From positions 744,001-808,000 of the forward strand of contig CP042428.1 of assembly GCA_024207135.1 (NCBI GenBank): 64,000 bases of DNA, given 5' to 3'. The stretch comes from Arthrobacter sp. C2 (GTDB lineage Bacteria > Actinomycetota > Actinomycetes > Actinomycetales > Micrococcaceae). Of this stretch, positions 56,527 to 64,000 are shown piece after piece. How positions within the stretch are numbered: position 1 is the stretch's first letter; every line of letters starts with the position of its first letter. The notes beneath the pieces are model-generated. The model saw only the letters and a program-made list of their open reading frames with translations. It ran no database searches and was not told the origin of the DNA. The position numbers and the translations under genes were made by a program.

Positions 56527-58146
56527 CTAGGCTCCGCCCATCGCGTCGAAAATCACGTTGCCGGCACGCACCGTGCGCAGGCAATTGGGCAGCTCGTCTT
56601 CCAGCACCGGGAGCATCGGGGTGCCGGCGCGGGCATCGGTGCTCCAGGACGAGACACGAAGGTCCGGTGTCTGTACGGAAAGCTCGGCGGCATCCCAAAC
56701 CGCAAACGTGGCCTCGGCGCCGTTGACCAACTGCCCCGCCATCGGGTTCGGCGATCCCAGGGCACGGAAACCGGAGCGGGTGTGGGCCATGAAAGCCGCC
56801 CTGGCCGAGATCCGTGCCTGCGGATCGCTCAATTCCAGGCAGGCCTTCACCGCTGCCCACGGGCTGGCCGCGGTGACAGGGGCATCGGAGCCGATGACCA
56901 CCGGGACCCCGGCCGAGAGGAACTGTCCAACGCCGTTCATGGCCGCCGCCCGGGCATCGCCCAGGCGCTGGGTGTACAGCCCCCCTGCCCCTCCCCAGGC
57001 AGCATCGAAGCCCGGCTGCATGGATGCGGTCAGGGCGAAGTCCAGCATGCGGCCGCGTGCGGCCGCATCGACCATTTCCACGTGCTCCAGGCGGTGCCGC
57101 CCGGCCTGGACCTTGGCCAGTCCCACGGATTCGGCCGCCTTGGCAAAGCCCTCGAGGGCCACGTCGAGACCGGCATCGCCGATGACGTGGAAGGAAGCCT
57201 GGATCCCGGCCAGCGAACACGCCGCGACGTGCGCGCTGATCTGTTCGACGCCTAGGTAGGAGGTGCCCCGTTCGCCGGCGGCGTCTGCGTAGTCCTCGCG
57301 CAGCAACGCGGTGCGCGAACCGATCGAACCGTCGATGTTCAGGTCCCCGCCCAGTCCGACGACCGCAGCGGAATTGAACGAGGCCAGCAGCGTGCGGGCT
57401 TCTTCCTCGGTGCCCACGAGTTCCGCCCAGTAGGCGAAGACCTCGGGTGTTGCGGCCTTGTCCGCGTCGGTGCGGGCCAGCAGCGCCTCGAGGTCCGCGC
57501 GGCCGGAGATCTGCCCGGCAGCCATCTCCACGACCGTTCCGTGCCCGGTGGAGGCCAGGTGCGCCAGGGCGCGATTGCGGTTTTCGGAGTTGGTGGCTTC
57601 GTCAAAGGCGAAGATCGCATCCCGGATGCGCCCGTGGGCCTTCCCGCGGACCAGGGCGCCGGTGTATTCGGGACCTTCGGACAGGCCGAAGCGCATGGCC
57701 AGCTTGGGACTGATGAGGGCCGAATGCACGTCGACGCGCGCCAGGTAGACCTCGCGGTCGGGAGCCGCCTGCTGCAACTGCTCGCTGGTGGGCAGCGTGC
57801 CGTCGCCAAAGGTCGATTCGTCCCAGCCGGCGCCGAGGAGCAGGCCGCTGCCCTGCGCCGCCGCCGCGGCGACGGCCTCGAGCACCTCGCCGGTGCTGCG
57901 GGCATTGCCCAGGTCCAGTCCGTTGAGCGAGGCACCGAGCGAACCCAGGTGGACGTGGGAGTCCACGAAGGCCGGGGTGATGAGTGCGCCTTGCAAATCG
58001 ATCTCCGTCATCCGCGCATCCAGCAGCGCGCCGGCGGCGGATTCGGTCCCGATCCACGCCACGGTGCCGTCCTCGACCAGCATGGCGGTCGCAAAGGGAT
58101 CGGCCGGGGAATAGATGGAACCATTGCGGTACAACTCAACAGACAT
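56527..58146 (-). CDS. Amidohydrolase family protein (YtcJ-like)
   Basis: The 539-residue protein is a metal-dependent amidohydrolase: DSHVHLG (zinc HxH), EHVEMVD with the later ligands and GSDAPV with the catalytic Asp. The composite beta domain at the ends (LYRNGSIYS, and AEATFAVWDAAEL) is typical of the YtcJ group (amidohydrolase 3), whose substrates are mostly unknown. AAAGGTAAGAA precedes the ATG. It lies downstream of helY on the same strand, 91 bases away. Confidence 0.9.
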   Translation of the reverse strand: MSVELYRNGSIYSPADPFATAMLVEDGTVAWIGTESAAGALLDARMTEIDLQGALITPAFVDSHVHLGSLGASLNGLDLGNARSTGEVLEAVAAAAAQGSGLLLGAGWDESTFGDGTLPTSEQLQQAAPDREVYLARVDVHSALISPKLAMRFGLSEGPEYTGALVRGKAHGRIRDAIFAFDEATNSENRNRALAHLASTGHGTVVEMAAGQISGRADLEALLARTDADKAATPEVFAYWAELVGTEEEARTLLASFNSAAVVGLGGDLNIDGSIGSRTALLREDYADAAGERGTSYLGVEQISAHVAACSLAGIQASFHVIGDAGLDVALEGFAKAAESVGLAKVQAGRHRLEHVEMVDAAARGRMLDFALTASMQPGFDAAWGGAGGLYTQRLGDARAAAMNGVGQFLSAGVPVVIGSDAPVTAASPWAAVKACLELSDPQARISARAAFMAHTRSGFRALGSPNPMAGQLVNGAEATFAVWDAAELSVQTPDLRVSSWSTDARAGTPMLPVLEDELPNCLRTVRAGNVIFDAMGGA

Positions 58147-58237
58147 TTCTTACCTTTGCTTTAAGCAGGCACGCACGAAAATCCCTCGGCGTGCTTCGAT
58201 CCAACAGATGCCGGGCCGGGCCCGGGAGAGCGTGGTC

Positions 58238-61033
58238 CTAGTCGACCACGTTTGAATAGGAGACGACCCCGCGGCGGACGCGTTGGACCGCGCGGTTGCA
58301 GGACCGGGCCAATCCCGCATCCAGGTCGGGGATCTTGGCCAGCTGGTCCAGCACGTCGATGACCTGCTTGGCCCAGCGCACGAAGTCCCCGGCCGCCAGG
58401 TCCGTGCCGCGCAGGCACTCGCGCAGGTCCGAGCCCCGCGCCCACTTGTAGATCGGCCAGATCAGCCCGGAATCCGGGGCGGCGGTCTCGGGCAGCCCGG
58501 CATTCGCCTCGACATCCGAGAGCCGCGACCACAGGTTCACCGACGCTTCCCAGGCGATCTGGATCTTCGCGGTGGGCATGCGCGGGTCGGGCCCGTGGTC
58601 TTCGCGCCTCGCCTGGAAGACCAGGGCGGAGATGAACCCGGCCAGCTCCTCCGCGGTCATTTCGTTCATGGCCCCGGTCTCCATGACCAGCGAGGTCAGC
58701 AGGTCGCGTTCGCCGTAGATGCGGCGCAGCCGCTGCCCGGCGGCGGTGATCTGGGCCTGGCCCAGGTCGTCGGACGCGGGCACCAGGTACTCGAAGTCCT
58801 CCAGCACCTTGGCCACCTTGTCGAAGGTCTTGGAAATGGTGTTGGTGCGGCCACTGATCTGGGAGCGCAGCTTGTTGGTGTCGCGCAAGAGCTTGGAGTA
58901 GCGCTCGCCCCAGCGGGCGTGGTCTTCGCGTTCCGGGCACCCTTGGCAGGGGTGCGCCTTCAGGGTGGCGCGCAGCTGGGTGATGCGGGCTTCCTCCTCG
59001 TCGCTGCCGGTGAACCTGTATTCCGGGGCGTCCTCGCGCGGCGGGCGGGACTCGGCCAGCGCGCTGTGCAGCGAGGCGGCCAGGTCCCTGCGTTCCTTGG
59101 GGCTGCGCCCGGTGAAGCCCTTGGGGATCCGGATCCGGGAGATGACCTCGACCGGGCCGTTGAGGTCCTGGACGCCGACACGGCGGATGTGCTTGTCCTC
59201 GGTCAGCACCGTGGGGCGTGGGTCGTTCCAGGCCGAATCCTGTTCGATGACCACGCAGCGCCCGAGCCGGCGGGTGCCGGTGACCTCGATGATGTCGCCG
59301 CGGACCAGGGATTCCAGGGATTCGGTCGCCGACGCGCGGCGCAGCCGGGATATGGTTTTCGCCGCGTCTTTTTCGGCCGTGGACAACTCGGCCCGCAGCA
59401 CCGCGTACTCGGTGAAATCCCCCAGGTGGCAGGTCATCGACTTCTTGTACCCCGCCAGCGATTCCTCGCGGGAGCGGACCTGGCGGGCCATGCCCACCAC
59501 GGAGCGGTCGGCCTGGAACTGGGCGAAGGAGGTCTCCAGGATGCCGCGGGCCCGTTCCCTGCCGAATTGCGAGGTCAGGTTCAGCGACATGTTGTAGGTG
59601 GGACGGAAGCTCGAGTTCAGCGGGTAGGTCCGCTTCGAGGCGAGCCCGGCCACCGCGGCCGGGTCGGTGTCCTGCTGCCACAGCACCACCGCGTGGCCCT
59701 CGACGTCGATGCCGCGGCGCCCGGCGCGGCCGGTCAGCTGGGTGTACTCCCCCGCGGTGATGGCCACGTGTGATTCGCCGTTGAATTTCTCCAGCTTTTC
59801 CATGACCACCGAACGGGCGGGCATGTTCACGCCCAGTGCCAGTGTTTCGGTGGCGAACACGGCCTTGACCAAGCCGCGGACGAAGAGGTCTTCGACGACT
59901 TCCTTGAAGATCGGCAGCAACCCGGCATGGTGGGCCGCGAAGCCGCGCATCAGGCCCTCGCGCCATGGCCAGAAGCCCAGCACCTCCAGGTCGTCCGGCG
60001 GCAGCTTGTGCGCCACCAGGTCGATGCTCTGCTCGATTTCGGTGGCCTCGGCGATGGTGGTCAGGGCCAGGCCCGAACGCACGCACTGCGCAACGGCCGC
60101 GTCACAGCCGTTGCGGGAGAAGATGAACACCAGCGAGGGCAGCAGCCCTGCCTGGTCAAGGGCCATGATCATGTCGGGGCGCGAAACCCGGGTGCTGAGC
60201 TGCTCGCGCTGCGCCCCCCATGATCCCCCGCCACGGCGCGAGCGGCCACGCTGCGAGCGTGGGCCGGCCATGGCGCGGTGTGCCATCTTGGTCAGCTCGG
60301 GGTTGACCTCCGCGGCGCGCTCCGGTGCATTGGCGACCTGGTCGAAGGACACGTCCTCGGCGAACAGGTCAAGGAGCCGGCCGCCGACCATGACGTGCTG
60401 GAACAAAGGGATGGGGCGGTGCTCGGATACGATGATGCTGGTGTCCCCGCGCACGGTGTCGAGCCAGCCGCCGAATTCCTCGGCGTTGGAGACCGTGGCC
60501 GACAGCGAGATCACCTGGACGTCGTCGCGCAGGTGGATGATCACTTCTTCCCACACGGCCCCGCGGAATTTGTCGGCCAGGTAATGGACCTCGTCCATGA
60601 TCACGTAGCCGAGCGAGTCGAGGGTGTCTGAGTCCGCGTAGAGCATGTTGCGGAGCACCTCGGTGGTCATGACAACGATCTCGGCCTCGCCGTTGATGGT
60701 CATGTCCCCGGTGAGCAGCCCGACCCGCTCGGGGCCGTAGGTGGCCACGAGGTCGGAGTACTTCTGGTTGCTCAGCGCCTTGATGGGTGTGGTGTAGAAG
60801 GCCTTGCGGCCGGAACGCAGCGCCTGGAAGATGGCGAATTCGCCGACCACGGTCTTTCCCGCGCCCGTCGGGGCGGCGACCAGCACACCGGAACCGGTGG
60901 CAACGGCACGGCAGGCCTCTTCCTGGAAGGGATCAAGGTCGAAGCCCAGGGTGGCGCGGAACTCGGCAAGCCCGGTTCCTTCCTCCTGCGGTTGTTCCTT
61001 GGCTGCGGTGTATCGCTCGGCCGGCATGCTCAC
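58238..61033 (-). CDS. helY: DEVH-box RNA helicase HelY (Ski2/Mtr4-like)
   Basis: The 931-residue superfamily 2 helicase has motif I APTGAGKT, motif II DEVH (IMDEVHYL), motif III SATVSN and motif VI QLTGRAGRRGID. A long C-terminal region with the rRNA-processing-arch-like and DSHCT domains follows. It is the actinobacterial relative of Ski2/Mtr4 RNA-decay helicases. The GTG start has GAAAGGGG about 9 bases upstream; an ATG two codons inside is an alternative. It lies downstream of tatC as in Mycobacterium. Confidence 0.93.
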   Translation of the reverse strand: MSMPAERYTAAKEQPQEEGTGLAEFRATLGFDLDPFQEEACRAVATGSGVLVAAPTGAGKTVVGEFAIFQALRSGRKAFYTTPIKALSNQKYSDLVATYGPERVGLLTGDMTINGEAEIVVMTTEVLRNMLYADSDTLDSLGYVIMDEVHYLADKFRGAVWEEVIIHLRDDVQVISLSATVSNAEEFGGWLDTVRGDTSIIVSEHRPIPLFQHVMVGGRLLDLFAEDVSFDQVANAPERAAEVNPELTKMAHRAMAGPRSQRGRSRRGGGSWGAQREQLSTRVSRPDMIMALDQAGLLPSLVFIFSRNGCDAAVAQCVRSGLALTTIAEATEIEQSIDLVAHKLPPDDLEVLGFWPWREGLMRGFAAHHAGLLPIFKEVVEDLFVRGLVKAVFATETLALGVNMPARSVVMEKLEKFNGESHVAITAGEYTQLTGRAGRRGIDVEGHAVVLWQQDTDPAAVAGLASKRTYPLNSSFRPTYNMSLNLTSQFGRERARGILETSFAQFQADRSVVGMARQVRSREESLAGYKKSMTCHLGDFTEYAVLRAELSTAEKDAAKTISRLRRASATESLESLVRGDIIEVTGTRRLGRCVVIEQDSAWNDPRPTVLTEDKHIRRVGVQDLNGPVEVISRIRIPKGFTGRSPKERRDLAASLHSALAESRPPREDAPEYRFTGSDEEEARITQLRATLKAHPCQGCPEREDHARWGERYSKLLRDTNKLRSQISGRTNTISKTFDKVAKVLEDFEYLVPASDDLGQAQITAAGQRLRRIYGERDLLTSLVMETGAMNEMTAEELAGFISALVFQARREDHGPDPRMPTAKIQIAWEASVNLWSRLSDVEANAGLPETAAPDSGLIWPIYKWARGSDLRECLRGTDLAAGDFVRWAKQVIDVLDQLAKIPDLDAGLARSCNRAVQRVRRGVVSYSNVVD

Positions 61034-61064
61034 GCTGCGACCCCTTTCAGGAGGGTAGTAGGTG

Positions 61065-61093
61065 CGCCCGCGTCCGTGTTGCGGACGCGGGCG
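61065..61093 (-). terminator. Hairpin between tatC and helY
   Basis: A perfect 12-bp stem (61065-61076 with 61082-61093) with a 5-base loop begins 4 bases after the tatC stop. It may end or attenuate transcription before helY. Confidence 0.7.
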
Positions 61094-61096
61094 TTC

Positions 61097-61933
61097 CTAT
61101 GGAAGATCCGGCGAGTCGGGAATGCTGGACCCCTCGCCTGCGTTGGCGGCGTTTTCCGCCTCAAGTTGTGCACGTTTCTTGTCGCGCTTCTTGTCGTTCA
61201 GGTGGCAGATCAGCGTTGCCGTCGCAAAGGTCACGAACAGCGGGCCGGCCAGCGCAAACATGGTGATCGCATCGCCGCCGGGTGCCGCCATGGCTGCCAC
61301 GAGGGCAATGAGGAAGACCGTGATGCGCCAGTGCTTCATGATCAGCTTGGCCTTGAGCACTCCGACCATGTTCAGCCCGACCATCAGCACCGGGGCCAGC
61401 ATGGCCAGTCCGAAGGCGATCAGCAGGCGGAAGACGAACGGGAGGTAGGTGTCGGTGGTGAGCCAGGACTGCGCGTTTTCCGGGGTCAGCGAGATGAAGA
61501 ACTTCAGGGCGTGCGGAAGCACCCAGTAGGCCATGCCCACGCCGAGGATGAACAGCGGTGCCGCCGCGGCGGCGAAGCCGATGGCGGTGTTGCGTTCCTT
61601 CTTCTTCAGGCCCGGGACGATGAAGGCCCAGAGCTGGTAGATCCAGATGGGCGCGGAGAAGACCAGGCCCAGGAGGAGCGATGTCTTGAGCATGATGTCG
61701 AAGGGTGCCATCACGGAGGTGAAGTTGACTTCGCCGCCGTACGCGCGCACCGGCGCGATGATCAGCTCGAGGACATTGTCATAGAGGAAGAACCCTCCGA
61801 CCGTTCCCAGAACCAGGGCAATCAGCGATATGAAGAGACGGTTCCTGGCCTCGACCAGGTGTTCCTTCAGGGCCATGCGGCCCTCGGGATTTTTCTTCCG
61901 CCCCTTGGTGGCAGCAGCTTCTTGTTCGCTCAC
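61097..61933 (-). CDS. tatC: Twin-arginine translocase subunit TatC
   Basis: The 278-residue protein has six membrane helices and the TatC motifs MALKEHLVEARNRLF at the start, the FxPxxxE-type segment (FNFTSVMAPFD) and WAFIVPGLKKKERN. TatC recognises the twin-arginine signal and, with TatA, exports folded proteins. A charged C-terminal tail follows the last helix. It starts 6 bases after the tatA stop. Confidence 0.96.
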   Translation of the reverse strand: MSEQEAAATKGRKKNPEGRMALKEHLVEARNRLFISLIALVLGTVGGFFLYDNVLELIIAPVRAYGGEVNFTSVMAPFDIMLKTSLLLGLVFSAPIWIYQLWAFIVPGLKKKERNTAIGFAAAAAPLFILGVGMAYWVLPHALKFFISLTPENAQSWLTTDTYLPFVFRLLIAFGLAMLAPVLMVGLNMVGVLKAKLIMKHWRITVFLIALVAAMAAPGGDAITMFALAGPLFVTFATATLICHLNDKKRDKKRAQLEAENAANAGEGSSIPDSPDLP

Positions 61934-61939
61934 GAAATA

Positions 61940-62164
61940 TTAGGCGTTGTTCTCACGACGGTCGGGATCAACGATCTTGCCCTCGACGGTTTCGTCGCCG
62001 GCAGCAGGAGCCTTGTCGTCGTCCTTCATCTGGCGGACCTCGGACTTGAAGATGCGCAGGGACTGGCCGACGGAGCGTGCCAAACCGGGAAGCTTCGGGG
62101 CACCGAACAGCAGCAGCGCCAAAATTACGATGATGACCAGATGCCATCCTTGGATTCCACCCAT
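61940..62164 (-). CDS. tatA: Sec-independent protein translocase TatA
   Basis: This 74-residue protein has the single N-terminal helix GWHLVIIVILALLLFGAPKLPGLARSVGQS with the TatA FG-x-KLP hinge, and an amphipathic helix and acidic tail after it. (Motif quoted by its key elements FGAPKLP.) TatA oligomers form the pore of the Tat system. The ATG used (MGGIQGW) has AGGT close upstream; an ATG 18 bases out adds an unusual basic extension. It lies between a small membrane protein gene and tatC. Confidence 0.93.
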   Translation of the reverse strand: MGGIQGWHLVIIVILALLLFGAPKLPGLARSVGQSLRIFKSEVRQMKDDDKAPAAGDETVEGKIVDPDRRENNA

Positions 62165-62198
62165 GGGGAACCTACCTTTCAATCGTGTTAAGTCTACG

Positions 62199-62558
62199 TC
62201 AGAAGAGTTCTAAATCGCTTACGCGCTGGGGTTGTCCGCGCAGGGCTTTGCGCTTCACGCGTGTGTTGCGGCGGGCGGTGGCCCGACGAAGCTTGCCGGC
62301 CTCGTATCCCTGGCGTGCGGCATCGGGATCCTGGAACAGGGCGGCCACCCCGGCCGGGGTCCTGTCGGTTGGCTCGGGGTAGTCGCGGTCCTCGGCCTCG
62401 GCATCCATCGAGGCGCCGCTGCGGTCCATGGCCTCGCCGACCTCGTGGGCCAGTGCCATGAAGCCGCGAAAGAGCCTGATCCCGGCGAGCACCAGGAAGA
62501 GCAGCGTGGCAAAGGCCAGGACGGTCCACAGCAGGACCCAAAACCACCAAGGCAACAT
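62199..62558 (-). CDS. Small single-helix membrane protein, hypothetical
   Basis: The 119-residue frame has one strong membrane helix at the N-terminus (MLPWWFWVLLWTVLAFATLL, written to its first 20 residues), an acidic middle and a basic end (TARRNTRVKRKALRG). No family was recognised, though a small membrane protein often lies between pafBC and tatA in related species. It begins 2 bases after the pafBC stop, with GGAAGTG upstream, so it is co-transcribed. Function unknown. Confidence 0.78.
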   Translation of the reverse strand: MLPWWFWVLLWTVLAFATLLFLVLAGIRLFRGFMALAHEVGEAMDRSGASMDAEAEDRDYPEPTDRTPAGVAALFQDPDAARQGYEAGKLRRATARRNTRVKRKALRGQPQRVSDLELF

Positions 62559-62560
62559 CG

Positions 62561-64000
62561 CTACTTCACTTCCTGGGAGTCGACGGCCGCACGAAGCCAG
62601 GTCTCGACCTCGGCGCGCAGGGAATCGGGGCCGATGACCCGCAGGTCCCCGCCGTGGTAGGCGACCATGCCCGGCATGGTCGAGGTGGAGGGCATCCGGA
62701 TCTCGGCAATGTGCTCTTCCCCGGCCTTGGCCCAGCTCTCCGGTGCGTACTCCTCCACCAGGGCCGCCAGCCGCGGGGCAAAGCCCAGGACCACGAGCTC
62801 GTCGGCGGGGCCGGGGGTGAAGAAGATGTCGGCCTCGTCCTCGTGCCGTTGCGCATCGAAGTCGAAGAGAGTCCCGGGGAGGGTCGCGGACTGGATCCGG
62901 TCGATGCGGAAGGACCGGATTTCGTCGTTGGGGATCGAGAAGGCGCGAAGGTACTGGCGGCCGGCGTTCTCCAGGAGCCGGATCGGCTCGACCCGCCGGA
63001 CGGTGACGGCATCGCTGGAGGCGCTGTAGTAGGTCAGTTCGACAACCCGGCGTTCGCGGATGGCCCGGGCCAGGGTTGCATGGATCTCGTTTTCCTCGGC
63101 GGAGCGCAGGGTGATGGACAAAACCGCTTCCAGGCCCTCGAATCCGACGGCGGCGGCCTGCAGCTTCGCGTGGGCGGAATCGACGGCAGCGGCGTGTTCG
63201 AATCCCGGGAGCCCGCGCAGCGAGGCCAGTCCCGCAAGCATGGTCGCGGCCTCGGGAAGGCTGAGCCTGATCGGTGCGTTGAGGGCCTCGGCGTTGTTGA
63301 TGCTGATGGTCCCGGCCTCCCATTCCACGTCGATCAGTTCGTCGGGCAAGCCGTTGGGCACCCCGCACATCATGATGGTTTGCAGGTGGGCCAGCAGCTG
63401 CTTTTCAGTCAACCCGAAGTGGGTGGCCGTTTGCACAACGCTTGGTGAACCGTGGCTGGCCACGTAGGAAATGATGTCGAGGTTCCGTGCCACGGCCTCG
63501 GTCGAGGGCGGCCGGCCGGCGTTGCGGCGCTTGCCGAGCTTGTAGTCGGGGACCGGGTGGTTCGAGGCCGCCAGCGCCCCGTCGAGCTTCCGTCGCACCG
63601 CGGACACCAGCGATGCCGGTTCCAGCACGCGGGCGTTGGCGCCAAGCTTGGCCACGTCGGCTGCCAGGGCCATGAGATCGTGGAATTGCAGGGAAAGTTC
63701 GTCGCGGTCCTGGCCCGGGGTGATGGATGCGGCGCGTGAGCGCAGTGCCCAGCCGGTGTCCTTGGCCACCGAGATCCTGGCGGTCTGCCCGGCGATGTCG
63801 GGATCCAGCCGGCCCAGGGTTTGGGCCATGGAGAACCCGGCGGGGCGGGTGTCGTGGGCCTTGCCGGTGTGGATGGGGCTGAGGATGCGGGTGAGCCGGA
63901 ACATCCGCACGTGCTGGCGCTTGTGGTCCAGGCCCACCAGGTACCAGTTCCCGAAGCGGGATCCGATCCCCCAGGCATCGATGGTCCGTTCGCTGGTGCG
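62561..64000 (-). CDS. pafBC: Fused PafBC WYL-domain regulator (N-terminus beyond window)
   Basis: The frame is open to the window end, giving 480 residues of a longer protein. The first part ends a PafB WYL domain (GNWYLVGLDHKRQHVRMFRL). After a linker comes a second winged-helix region (AVARNLDIISYVASHGSPSVVQTATHFGLTE region, near the middle) and a second WYL-type domain (QYLRAFSIPNDEIRSFRIDRI). PafB and PafC activate DNA-damage genes independently of SOS; in Arthrobacter they are one protein. This matches that natural fusion. Confidence 0.9.
   Translation of the reverse strand, partial: RTSERTIDAWGIGSRFGNWYLVGLDHKRQHVRMFRLTRILSPIHTGKAHDTRPAGFSMAQTLGRLDPDIAGQTARISVAKDTGWALRSRAASITPGQDRDELSLQFHDLMALAADVAKLGANARVLEPASLVSAVRRKLDGALAASNHPVPDYKLGKRRNAGRPPSTEAVARNLDIISYVASHGSPSVVQTATHFGLTEKQLLAHLQTIMMCGVPNGLPDELIDVEWEAGTISINNAEALNAPIRLSLPEAATMLAGLASLRGLPGFEHAAAVDSAHAKLQAAAVGFEGLEAVLSITLRSAEENEIHATLARAIRERRVVELTYYSASSDAVTVRRVEPIRLLENAGRQYLRAFSIPNDEIRSFRIDRIQSATLPGTLFDFDAQRHEDEADIFFTPGPADELVVLGFAPRLAALVEEYAPESWAKAGEEHIAEIRMPSTSTMPGMVAYHGGDLRVIGPDSLRAEVETWLRAAVDSQEVK

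Overview
The window is high-G+C chromosomal DNA from an actinobacterium, most likely Arthrobacter sensu lato (Micrococcaceae). The lineage call rests on gene content and order: phoH-ybeY-CNNM-era followed by leuA-recO-uppS; a branched respiratory chain with a di-haem QcrC and a separate ctaE-qcrCAB cluster; RbpA; and a pafBC-tatA-tatC-helY block in which PafB and PafC are one polypeptide, as described for Arthrobacter. No rRNA, tRNA, CRISPR array, intact prophage or intact insertion sequence was seen.

Layout. 0-9 kb: translation and ribosome maturation genes (phoH end, ybeY, CNNM transporter, era), a leucine leader peptide plus leuA, recO-uppS, an alpha/beta hydrolase and pyrD. 9-22.5 kb: erpA and the aa3 oxidase genes ctaC-ctaD-ctaF run rightward, ctaE-qcrC-qcrA-qcrB run leftward, and trpD diverges from ctaE. 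A CTAC-N5-GTAG palindrome sits in the promoter regions of both ctaC and ctaE/trpD. 22.5-30 kb: small regulators, VOC and reductase-like enzymes, a class II amidotransferase, an MFS exporter and hypotheticals. 30-34.5 kb: a tightly overlapping leftward operon bioY, acyl-CoA ligase, thiolase-like protein, ECF ATPase, ECF T-component, CHY zinc finger, preceded by a BioQ-type operator. 35-42.3 kb: accessory enzymes, a large lipoprotein, and an SGNH hydrolase / glycosyltransferase unit. 42.3-48 kb: visibly less G+C-rich, gene-poor DNA with an Lrp/exporter pair, a small lipoprotein and a nonsense-disrupted reductase gene. 48-64 kb: zapE-def, an S9 peptidase, rlmA, nfeD-SPFH, rbpA behind a SigR-type promoter, a dolichol-phosphate-mannose-synthase-like enzyme, an amidohydrolase, and the helY-tatC-tatA-pafBC block.

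How it fits together. The core genes serve ribosome assembly, cell-wall lipid carrier synthesis, leucine/tryptophan/pyrimidine synthesis and the QcrCAB-CtaCDEF respiratory supercomplex. Many genes start with ATG or GTG exactly 6-7 bases after a TAnnnT hexamer and have no Shine-Dalgarno sequence, which suggests widespread leaderless transcription. Strong hairpins, often without a U-tract, separate most transcription units.
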